Positions 21,051-29,584 of a stretch of DNA of 64,000 bases are shown here, piece after piece (positions within the stretch are counted from its first letter, which is position 1; every line of letters begins with the position of its first letter). The notes below the pieces were generated by a model. That model searched no databases. It was not told the DNA's origin and was given only the letters and a program-made list of their open reading frames with translations. A program made the translations under genes and the position numbers. Location: positions 806,001 to 870,000 of the forward strand of contig MCGT01000004.1 of NCBI GenBank assembly GCA_002104935.1. The letters run 5' to 3'. The stretch is from Hesseltinella vesiculosa. Taxonomy: Eukaryota; Mucoromycota; Mucoromycetes; Mucorales; Cunninghamellaceae.

Positions 21051-21901
21051 TCAGAGCGACAGGTTCATGAATTTGCGCTTTTGGAAACACATCCACCACT
21101 TGCTGGGATGACCGTCTACGTAGACCGTTTCCACAAGGCGAAGCACCAATTCTTGGCGTAACTGTTGGATATATTGTCGTAGTTGATCTATCAAGAAGTT
21201 AAACAAGCCGGTCAGTTATGTCATTGCCGCCTGCGTCTTTGCATACCGGCTTGGAATCGGTCGACTGGAGATTGATACATGGCGTTCAAAGGGAAGCCAG
21301 GGTCACCAGGGATGGCAAAGTTCGACACTGCCAGTGTGCTGAGGTTCTTGAAGGCTTCGCCTTGCGGTGTGTTCTTGTTGAGCTTTTGAAGACACTCGGA
21401 CAAGAACAAGATAAGGTAAATCAGGACGCGATCGCCATTGCCCTTGATTTCAAAGTTGCGGAACAAGCAGTTGGCACGGAAAAGGCTGATGGCTTCATCG
21501 ATAATGTCTTCGGACGAGGGATCGCCTGTGGTGGTGAGAGTCGTCAAAGAGGTGAGCATCCAGAAAAAACGTGTGGCCAGCAAATTAGGCTCGTCAGCAT
21601 TTTTTTAATTAAATGTTTTTACCTTGAGGTGCATTGCCTCGGAACTTGGTCTTAACAGGTAGTAAAAACATGTTGCCGAGGGACTGGTAATCCCCATCAT
21701 TGAATTGGGAATGGTATGCCTGTAAAGATTAGGTCGTTAATAATCTGGTTGTCTTCATCATCCACGCCATCCTATTTTCATGGCTGTCCTGTTGTCAGTC
21801 GACCTTGCACGCTGTAATATGTCTAGCATGCTCACTTTTTTGCCAATACTGTTTTAACCAGTAGCCATCTCTGTTTCCATTCAGTACACACTTACTGGCA
21901 T
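21051..21901 (-). CDS. ARC18: Arp2/3 complex subunit 3 (p21-Arc)
   Basis: Four exons: 21896-21901 (ATG CCA only), 21623-21719, 21247-21525 and 21051-21187; 172 residues. The protein reads [84 protein letters not shown] and a C-terminal [18 protein letters not shown], the signature of ARPC3 over its full length. It is a structural subunit of the complex that nucleates branched actin filaments, acting in endocytic patches and polarised growth. The first coding exon is a six-base micro-exon. The symbol follows the yeast ortholog name. Confidence 0.95.
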
Positions 21902-22043
21902 AATAAAACTTGATGGCTAGAATGGGAAAAAAAAAGCGTTGCCAAAAAGACAAGAAAAAAAAATATTAACCAGCCGGGCGGAGTTTGTTTCAAGCCAGCC
22001 TTGGGCCTCCGTGGCACTTCTCCATAAACTTTCAACGACAAAC

Positions 22044-22304
22044 ATGATTTCTCGTGAACTGGCCATTTGCATTCTTTTTTGTGTGGAACAAAATGAGAAG
22101 AATGTTATCCGATTGTCGAAACGAATAAATGATATGGGAAGCATGGAAATTGTTTACACAGAGGATCCAGAAAGGCCTGTTTTGATTCCTCTACGACGAC
22201 GCCAGGCCAATCCAACGATGTACCACACATACATCGCACCAGTTCCCAAAGAAAGTGAAGCCGACGGAGGTGAAATGCAAAGTGATTTATTTAAAAGATG
22301 CTAA
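22044..22304 (+). CDS. Orphan ORF, first of two tandem copies
   Basis: 86 codons from the ATG at 22044. The peptide includes MISRELAICILFCVEQNEKN, VIRLSKRINDMGSMEIVYTE and DPERPVLIPLRRRQ. Not recognised. Residues ISREL..CILF...NEKNVIRLSKR match the following sequence at 22420-22640 (ITREQAIGILF, CNEINIVKLSKRWQDM, DLVYKSNPEMPVLVSIKRT), showing an ancient tandem duplication. It may be spliced: a GTGAAATG donor at about 22270 and a TTGTAG acceptor near 22330 would join the two copies. It lies 142 bp from the divergent ARPC3 start and is followed by a family A element. Confidence 0.35.
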   Translation: MISRELAICILFCVEQNEKNVIRLSKRINDMGSMEIVYTEDPERPVLIPLRRRQANPTMYHTYIAPVPKESEADGGEMQSDLFKRC

Positions 22305-22419
22305 TGAAACTTAATGAATTGCGTTGTAGAAACGGCGCTGCAGCAAGCCCTTTCGCCCCAAACATCACCGCAGTACTGTAGGAGGCTGATTTTTCCCCTG
22401 TGCTGTCCATCGTTCAGCA

Positions 22420-22640
22420 AAGGAGATTACTCGAGAACAAGCAATAGGTATTCTCTTTGTAAAGAATGCAATGAAATAAATATCGTTAAACTTTCTAAGC
22501 GATGGCAGGACATGGAAAATATCGATCTTGTTTACAAAAGCAATCCAGAAATGCCTGTCTTGGTTTCCATTAAGAGAACCAAAAAGCTTGGAGATATCAC
22601 CAGCACAAAAGAAAGAAATCTGAAGGGCGACTATGGGGTT
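22420..22640 (+). pseudogene. Broken second copy of the tandem orphan ORF
   Basis: The first part (ITREQAIGILF) and the second part (EINIVKLSKRWQDMENIDLV, YKSNPEMPVLVSIKRTKK) correspond to one continuous stretch of the preceding ORF but lie in different frames, so there is at least one frameshift near 22470. It could alternatively be a second exon of a joint gene whose splice I have not resolved. Confidence 0.4.
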
Positions 22641-22721
22641 TTATTGCTGGCTAATGTCATAACTTTAACCCAACTTTGGGCAATATGGACCTATGCAGAA
22701 TTTGGAGTAATGTGCATTGTG

Positions 22722-23315
22722 ATTTTTTATCAGATCGCCTGGGTGATCCTAGGGGAAACATGGCCAAATTTTTCATTTTTTTAGCAGGAGGATCGGAGGT
22801 GTCAAGACGACCAGGATCGAAAGTTGGCTTGCCGACCTTCACCAATCGATCTCATTTTTTCAGTAGCTACATCATTCATGTATGTTCATATCCTTGCAAA
22901 ATCTCACTTCAATCCAATCGCTCAAAAGTGCTGTGCAGTGCTTGACTATTTTTTTTTCAAAATGAGGAAAAGGTCAGTCAGGTTGACCATATTTAGTCTC
23001 CGCACAGCGCCTTCGATTCCAATTGAAGGGTTGGACGATGGACTTTTGGATTGCTTTTCAATATCGGTGGCAGTACTCGCTGAATCCTGCAAAGTAACTC
23101 CAATATCGACGAGATTCTTCTTTAGATGTTGTGCCTGCTCCAATATCACATGCATCAGTTTGGCTTGACAAAAGCAGTTCCAGATGTTGATCATTTGAAA
23201 AATCAGGCTAAATTTTCATCAGCTTCGTTTTGGCACCTCCGAATCCCCAGATAAAATAAATGAAAAATCGGCCATTTTGGCCAGGGGTCCACCAAGACGA
23301 TCTGATAAAAAAAAA
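22722..23315 (+). mobile_element. Element family A with long terminal inverted repeats (most complete copy)
   Basis: The left arm (22722-22870) starts TTTTTTATCAGATCG, then GGGAAACATGGCC, AATTTTTCATTTTTTTAGC and GGATCGGAGGTGTCAAGACG. The right arm (23195-23315) read on the minus strand starts TTTTTTATCAGATCG, then GGACCCCTGGCCAAAATGG, CCGATTTTTCATTTATTTTA and GGATTCGGAGGTGCCAAAAC. The arms match for about 100 bp or more and enclose an interior seen again at 52.4-52.7 kb. The whole is about 594 bp and has no transposase ORF. This suits a non-autonomous, MITE-like DNA element. I see no clear target-site duplication, so the ends are approximate. Confidence 0.65.
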
Positions 23316-23353
23316 GGCAGTGCTAATGATCCAAGATCGATTCAGCCCAAATT

Positions 23354-23917
23354 TCACACAGGTACAAAATGGTGAGATATGGCCATGGTTAAAAGAAAAG
23401 ACCTCTCTGACGTCTTGCTGTCGTGATTAGATAGAAAAACACAGAGATAATAACCTGCTCTATTTATTATTTTTGCTGCTACACTTTCCTGCTTCTCCAT
23501 TTTAGTCCTGGGAAGAAAGGAAAGTCGATGTATTTTTATTGCTAGTAATTTAGTTAATCCCGTGAGAAACGTGGCAGTCTTCCTGTATTTGCGCCAACGT
23601 GGTGTGTAGACGAAATGTGCACTTTTCTTGATAAAGACAAAGACCTGGTAGATGAGCCAAAAATATCCATCCCCGAGAGCTACGTTGAGAGTGACGAGCA
23701 TGCATTTTATAGAAGCAGCCAACCCGTCCTCCAGTTCAGCTCTGATGAAAAAAAAAAATAAAAAGGTCGTGTTGTCAACTCGTAAGCATATGTTGCATAG
23801 GGCAATGTTATTACCAAAGTCAGGGTGCGTGGGATCAATCGATCCAAAAAAAATGGTAAGCGATATTTCGATGTCCGATCCACATAGCCATTTCTTCTTG
23901 ATCTGAAACTCTTTGTG
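23354..23917 (-). CDS. Unrecognised open frame of 188 codons
   Basis: On the minus strand one frame stays open from a TAG (possible splice acceptor) at 23918-23920 down to the stop at 23354. It includes KEFQIKKKWLCGSDIEIS, SIDPTHPDFGNNIALCNICL and RVDNTT, an F-rich stretch from a T run (perhaps an intron), then AELEDGLAASIKCMLVTLNV, ALGDGYFWLIYQVFVFI and HFVYTPRWRKYRKTATFL. Composition is protein-like and one segment could be a membrane helix. No family recognised. It starts next to a family A element, so it may be part of a larger or decaying mobile-element gene. Confidence 0.3.
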   Translation of the reverse strand, partial: HKEFQIKKKWLCGSDIEISLTIFFGSIDPTHPDFGNNIALCNICLRVDNTTFLFFFFIRAELEDGLAASIKCMLVTLNVALGDGYFWLIYQVFVFIKKSAHFVYTPRWRKYRKTATFLTGLTKLLAIKIHRLSFLPRTKMEKQESVAAKIINRAGYYLCVFLSNHDSKTSERSFLLTMAISHHFVPV

Positions 23918-23920
23918 CTA

Positions 23921-24671
23921 TTTTTTCTAGAGCGTAGCTTTTAGTCAAGAAGAAAGTGCTCGAAAATAGGAAGGATGGAGAGGAACGGGATGATCGGCTG
24001 TATTATAAAACACCGGGTTGCCTGCAGATATGATTGCAGTCAAGCAGGTGTTTATCATTATCGCCTAGGTTGGGATGACAAAGAATCTGTTTTTTCTTTT
24101 TCTTACCAATGCTGCTGCACACGTGCATGGTGCCATCGATGCAGGAAATGAAAAAAAAAAAAAAAAAAAAGCACGCTGGCTGGGGGCGGCGGGACGCTGT
24201 GCCCCAACGCTTCGTCGGCAATTTTCCATTCTGCCCTTGAGTCAGGATCAGGTGGGATGACCTAAAATGGTAATGTCGTTTCGGATGACAAAAAAAAAAA
24301 AAAAAGACAGGGTGCAGACCACAGTGCTTTTGTTTGAGATCTTGTGTACCGCTTGGCCCGATTAAGCCATTGCGTTGAATTCATCCTGAGAAGTTTATCC
24401 CTTTCATTTTTTAGACGCTTCAAGTGTGAATAGAAACGGGTTTGCCGATTAAAAAAAAACAGGCTAAACCAGCAGCCAAGTTTTTTTGCAAGTTCTTATG
24501 TTTCATGATCAGACATTGCACGTGAAAGCCACCATTGTAACTCCGAGCAAAGATTTTTTTTTCCTTTTGCGCATGAGCAATAAAAAAAAAGATAACCAAC
24601 CGCCTGAAAAAAACGCCTTTCTTTCTGTTTCTTTTCTCTACCAACCTCTTGTTTGACTACAAATCGATCCC
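23921..24671. other. Intergenic region upstream of the Opi1-like gene
   Basis: Poly(A) tracts at 24150-24170 and 24290-24305. No gene supported. Confidence 0.5.
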
Positions 24672-25515
24672 ATGGATAATCAGACACGCCAACGCCAGCG
24701 CACGAACAACTACCATCGATCCTCCACGTCGCCTTACCCCTATACCCATAACAAGGAGGTGGCCGAAACACGACAGGTGTCCTCGTCAAGCACTTGGAAA
24801 CAATTGGTGGCAGGTGCAAGTACAGCCGCCGGAACCACAGCTGCTGTCCTGAGCGAGGAATCTATGAAATGCATGAAGTATTGTTTAAGCTGGCTTCAGT
24901 ATGCCATCAAGCATATCGAGCAGCAAATGGAGCTGATCCGTTCCTACTTGGTCTCTCAGGCCAACCATGCCACACACGCTTTGCCTCCTTCTGCTGAAGG
25001 CCCCTCCCCTCCCAAACTGTCATCCGTACGCAAAGATGTCGCCAACACGTTAAAAAAAGTCGTTGATGTCATCAGCAAGTATGCCGGTGCCTCTCTACCA
25101 CACCATGCCCGTCTCACTGTCCGTGGCTTCATTGTCAACCTGCCGAGTCGATGGGTAAATTTAGTAAACGGTCGAAAACGATCGCTGACTTGCTCTTTCT
25201 TTTGCGCTGGCTTAGGTTGCCTTGAACGATCTCCATTCCACCACCACCTCTCCTGCCACCTCGCCCAGACAAACCGCCGGCCGCGATTTCAATGAAGCGC
25301 CGGACCGACCCAAGCAAGAGGACGCTGCTGTCCGCCTGCTCAACTTTGGTCAGGAATCCGTCGACATGCTGCAATCCGTCAGCAATGTGTTTTCCGACAC
25401 CGTCACTCGAGCTGAAGCTTGGAAGCAACAATCTTATCTCACCAGTCTCCTGGGCAAATCTACCTCTGTTTCCCAAGATCTTCCCTCCACTCCCTCTTCC
25501 CCCCTCTCGTCATGA
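24672..25515 (+). CDS. Opi1-domain transcriptional regulator
   Basis: Two exons, 24672-25154 and 25216-25515, 260 residues. The central segment STWKQLVAGASTAAGTTAAV, then LSEESMKCMKYCLSWLQYAI and KHIEQQMELIRSYLV, is the conserved core of the fungal Opi1/clock-controlled-protein family. A second helical block (VRKDVANTLKKVVDVISKYA, VRGFIVNLPSRW) and a helix near the C terminus (DAAVRLLNFGQESVDMLQSV) follow. In yeast Opi1 represses phospholipid genes and senses phosphatidic acid at the ER; in filamentous fungi relatives influence sterol and clock outputs. The leucine zipper and FFAT motif of yeast Opi1 are not apparent, so the exact target pathway is uncertain. Confidence 0.85.
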
Positions 25516-25635
25516 CAATGAATACCCCCCACCTTGCATATATGTCTTGGCTCTCACACACTGCTGACGTCCTTCTCTTAATCATCCATCTCCTGGAATA
25601 TTATTTCTTATAAAGAGGCTATCCAGGTCTAAAAT

Positions 25636-26542
25636 CTAGTCGTCGTAATTCCTTGATCGCTTTGATCTTGATCCGCTTGTGAGCGGCTATGCAACAGGGC
25701 ATCAAAAAATGGGAGGTGTTCAGTGCGTGATTTTTGGGTTCTCTTGTAGAGCCTACCGAGGAAGGAAGCTTCTTTCTTTTCCGCTCATTGTCATTCGAGT
25801 CACTGTTGTAATCAGACGAGCTAGGTGATGATCCCATTCTAAAGCAAAAAAGAGCAAAAAAAAAAAAATCACATAAACGGTTTCAGTCGTTGGGATTCCT
25901 GTGGTCTTACCGCCTGCTTGCCACGCGACTCGACTGTCGACCAGCAAGGCCCAAGCATTTTTCTAGATGAGAGGCATATCGCACCGAGGCAATCATTTTT
26001 TGGCAATTGACGCATTCAAAGGAAGGAAGGTTGCCAGAATTATACACGTTGTTGTAAATATCATGGCCGGGTATTTGAGCTGTCAAAAAAAAAAAAAAAA
26101 GTCAGCCCACGGTTTTTGTCCTTTGGTCAGCTTTACAGTGAATTCGACACTTTGTTTGACAGATTTGACATACTGCATAGGCTTGTTTGACGTCACGATG
26201 TACATCAAATAGCACGTCATAGATACAATCGTCCACCAAGTCACCCAAAAGTAGCAGAGACTGTGAAAATCATAAAGTCGTTTGTCTATGAGCGTTCCAA
26301 AAAGGGTAGTTTTTTTTTAGACGACGTACGAGATTGGCAATGGAGGATGTGGGATGTTTGTTCTTGGCTGCTTGTGTTCGTAGTGTGGATTGGGTTTTTT
26401 GCAGATCGTCTATTTTGTTGGATTGTTCCTTCACAATGCGTTTATAATTACTATACAAAAAAAAAATCAAGATGAGCAACTTGACGGCCGATCCTTTTAC
26501 TTTTCCATTGGACTTGCAGGTCTTTGTCTTCTTGGCTGGCAT
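25636..26542 (-). CDS. SGF11: SAGA deubiquitinase-module subunit Sgf11
   Basis: Six exons: 26481-26542, 26330-26450, 26137-26260, 25911-26079, 25757-25838 and 25636-25686; 202 residues. A conserved N-terminal helix follows exon 2 (LGDLVDDCIYDVLFDVHRD). The Sgf11 zinc finger is FECVNCQKMIASVRYASHLE-KC (C-x2-C-x11-H-x3-C) and is followed by GLAGRQSSRVASRR, the family signature. Sgf11 anchors Ubp8 in SAGA and helps remove ubiquitin from histone H2B. The last intron (25687-25756) is inferred because splicing gives a basic, serine-rich tail that fits the preceding sequence; without it the frame would end at 25619 with an unrelated tail. The first exon (MPAKKTKTC) is the least certain. Confidence 0.85.
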
Positions 26543-26789
26543 CTTTACTTTTTTTCATGATCTTGACAATGAATAGGCAGTGTGTAATAATGCTAGGATG
26601 AATAAAAATGAGGAGCACTAGATGTCAATGCTGCGTTAATAGGAAAAAAAATGGAAAAAGGAAAAAAATAATAATAATAAATAAGGCAAATGAAAAAGAA
26701 TGCGGTGTAGAAAAAAACGAGGGCAATTTATTAAGGAAGGCAAAACGATAGACAAGACATAGTAGAAAAGAGGCGGGGGTGCCATGCAT

Positions 26790-27395
26790 TCAATGGATCG
26801 CCACTTCGGGTTTCTTTGCTCCAAATTTGAACATTTTGCCAATGGAGAAGCGCAAGGACGAGGAAGAGGAGGAGGATTTGGTTTTCCACATGCGTTTGTA
26901 GGTATCCAAGTACGAGATTTGGGGTTTGTTGAAAGCGCCTCGTCGCTTGGATCGGATATAGGCGACGGCGTCCAAAGGGCCCATACCAAACTCGATCAAG
27001 GCAATGGCGACCAAGACGGGGGCACGGCCTAGGCCGGCCACACAATGCACGGCAATGGTTGGGCGGAAGTTATCATCGGCACGTTCCTTGGCCGATTCAT
27101 CTTGTTTGACAACCAACGAGAGCCAATCACGAACCAAAGTCAGGGGAGGCAGCCCGCCATCCTTGAAAGGCATGTCATGCACCTCAATACCGCTGTGCTG
27201 GAGAGTGTTGGCTGAATAGGTTTGCTGGCAGCATCGCACTACCTGTGTGACATTGTAACGCTTGAATTCTTGCATATAAAATGGCAGGGTGGATTCGGTG
27301 GGACAGTCCAAAATAAGAAATCGAACAGATGCATTGGGCACTTCAATTAATGATAGGGTGCGGCCAAGAGGGGATCCACTACGAGCGTTGACCAT
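26790..27395 (-). CDS. PRL-type protein tyrosine phosphatase
   Basis: Single exon of 201 residues, ATG at 27395. The catalytic loop is HCVAGLGRAPV (C-x5-R with the Ala after Arg typical of PRL/PTP4A), preceded by the general-acid region HDMPFKDGGLPP and followed by IRSKRRGAFNKPQISYL, also typical of PRL enzymes. It should be a small dual-specificity phosphatase or a CNNM-type magnesium-transporter regulator, by family. The C terminus is a serine run and KKPEVAIH, without the CaaX box that prenylates animal PRLs, so its membrane attachment must differ. The start fits: MVNARSGSP... is immediately upstream of the conserved core. Confidence 0.92.
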   Translation of the reverse strand: MVNARSGSPLGRTLSLIEVPNASVRFLILDCPTESTLPFYMQEFKRYNVTQVVRCCQQTYSANTLQHSGIEVHDMPFKDGGLPPLTLVRDWLSLVVKQDESAKERADDNFRPTIAVHCVAGLGRAPVLVAIALIEFGMGPLDAVAYIRSKRRGAFNKPQISYLDTYKRMWKTKSSSSSSSLRFSIGKMFKFGAKKPEVAIH

Positions 27396-28564
27396 GTTGA
27401 AAATAAAAGACTTGGGGATATGGAAGGATGAATGGGTGTTCTACAGGAGCTTGAAAGAAAAAAAAATAGGGGTAAACTAGGAGTATCGAGCTGGAGAAGT
27501 GGGTGGAAAAAAAATCTAACAAAAAATCACTAGGAAAAAAAGTAGGTGGGAATCAAAGAGTGAAGAGTCGAAAAAAAAGGGCAAAATGAGCTAATAAAAA
27601 AAATAAGAGTGGGGAGAAAACAATAGATAACTAGAGAGAAAATAAATAGAAAGGCAAAAGATGGTTTACGATTGATCTTAGCCTCCTTCAATTGAATCAG
27701 ATGGATGTTGTGCGGGGCAAAAGGCGAAGACACTGCTTCCAAGGCAAATAACTTGAGAGAACAGAGTGTGGACGTTCAGTTGAGTAAAGGGTAATTGCAT
27801 AGAAGATGAAAAGCAAGATGTAAAAGGAAAAGGTTTCCAATAAAACAGCAAAAAAAGGACAACGGAAGGTTTGACCTTGTTTTTTTCAACAAAAAAGAAA
27901 AAGAAAAAAATAAAATGATGGTATCCGTCAAATCAGTGCAAAAAAAAAAAAGTCACCGCAAGAAACCAATCAAAAACCGGAATTCTACACTTTTCATTCA
28001 CCGCCCCTTCATCGATCACTTCCTGAGTGGGTACCTACATTTCATATCTTTTTTTTTTTTGATGGCCAGGTTCACATTGTCCATCAGGAGCTATTCAATA
28101 AAGTGGATGTAAATGCATTTCTCAGCTTGATCTTTTGCGTAATGGCGATGCTGAATTACCCATGCTGTCCTGCTGCCTAGAATGATGTCTAGTATTCAAA
28201 ACGCCGACACAATCACATAAATGTTGACCAGATGAACGAACAGCCTCATGATACTTTAAACTCGGTTTTTTTTTTGAGAATATTGTAGAATGGAGTAGCG
28301 AATAGGAATAGCTGACGGTTTGCCAGAGCTGGATCATTCTGTCCAGAATGAGCTCAGCGACGATACTGGAGCACTGGCTGGGCACGCGGCTTTTTTTTTT
28401 AGCGCTTTGTTCCTCTCCTTCCCTTTTTTTTTTGGGTTTTTCCTGGCATAAACTGGTCGGCTGTCACCCTGGGTAGAGTGACATGGTTGGTCCTGTCTAG
28501 AGAGCGATTCTGCCTTTGAAAAAAAAAGAACGATGCTTCCAGTGGATGGGACTCGTTTATTATT
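27396..28564. other. Long intergenic region between two phosphatase genes
   Basis: Mostly A-rich sequence on the plus strand. The frame 28122-28385 (minus) has no recognisable family and no clear splice partners. A minus-strand stretch at about 27660-27745 could be leader sequence of the PRL-type gene. Nothing else seen. Confidence 0.45.
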
Positions 28565-29239
28565 TCACAGCCAGGACGGATGGTTGCTTGGCACAGATAC
28601 AAGATCAGTATCAAACAACTCTATAAATTGCTCATTCAATAACCGTACTTTTGGTCCAGCATAGCGACGGTATTCCTCAAAGATGGACGTCAAGTTCCAC
28701 CGCTGTAGTTTTCGCAAACATCCAACAATTGTTCCTAAATTTGCCATATTTCAGTTTCACTGCCTGTTTTTTTTAGAGCACCGCCCTCGTCCGGTTTATC
28801 ATTTTTCTACCTGTGCGGTGACGTCCTAGATTGCACATGATCATCATGGGATAATTTTCTGGATTCAGCACTAGTTCCAGAGCCTCCAGCACCGATTCTT
28901 CTGTGATGGGATCCCACGCATTCATCGAGCTGATGGCGCCAAGCTGATGGAGCTGGATTTCTTGATCGTCTATAAAATCAAGGCTGCAAAAAGGCGTTGG
29001 TTTGATCGTGAGTTGAGCGTGAAGCCTTACAAGCGCTGATTCGGTTCTTCTGGAGCAAGCCAGACAATCGTGTGTAGCCCTAGTTTTTCGAGAAAAGGGA
29101 AATTCAGCTCATTGGGTTGACCCGAGCGATAGAGGTCTTCTTCGATCATGCCAAAGTTCTACACAGACAATCATAAAGCAACGGACAACGGTGCCTAAAG
29201 TTCGCTTACGACAGGTGGTATAAAATGCTGTGAGCTCAT
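28565..29239 (-). CDS. OCA1: OCA1/Siw14-family tyrosine phosphatase
   Basis: Four exons: 29210-29239, 29031-29158, 28811-28983 and 28565-28734; 166 residues. It starts [10 protein letters not shown], then [40 protein letters not shown], and the active-site loop [20 protein letters not shown], followed by [20 protein letters not shown] and [19 protein letters not shown] and the EYRRYAG...[11 protein letters not shown] block are the OCA1 signature. Members are atypical dual-specificity phosphatases; some act on inositol pyrophosphates, OCA1 itself is linked to oxidant-induced cell-cycle arrest in yeast. The gene is divergent from CFT1, with 345 bp between the start codons. Confidence 0.9.
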
Positions 29240-29584
29240 GGATGATGCAATGGGTGCAATGGGCAATAAGAGGATATCAATGGCAAAAGAGTCGGTGGAG
29301 TGAGGCGAAAAAAAGAAAAAGATTCGCGCCTTCAAGCCGACTGACATTTTTTTTTTTTTTTTGTTATTTTTTCTTCTTTTGCTTTTAATCTTTGATTGCC
29401 CTGTCGTCGTCCCATCCATCCCTACAGTCGCTTGTTTAATCACCCATTTCCCAAAAACCCTCCTCTTTCTCTCTTTCCCCTGTTTTATAGATTGCCATCG
29501 CCGCCAGGGAATCCAAAAGATCCTGTCTACCATTTTTTTTCTCGCCTCTTTTCTCGCCTCCTTTGTGTGATTACCTCTTTTTAA

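Noticed and set aside
23735..23760. Phenylalanine stretch inside the unrecognised minus-strand frame as a membrane helix
   Set aside because: It is encoded by a T run and may be an intron tract rather than a protein segment.
25619..25756. Unspliced tail for SGF11 ending at 25619
   Set aside because: Splicing at 25687-25756 keeps phase and gives a tail in keeping with the preceding Ser/Lys-rich sequence. Kept as an alternative only.
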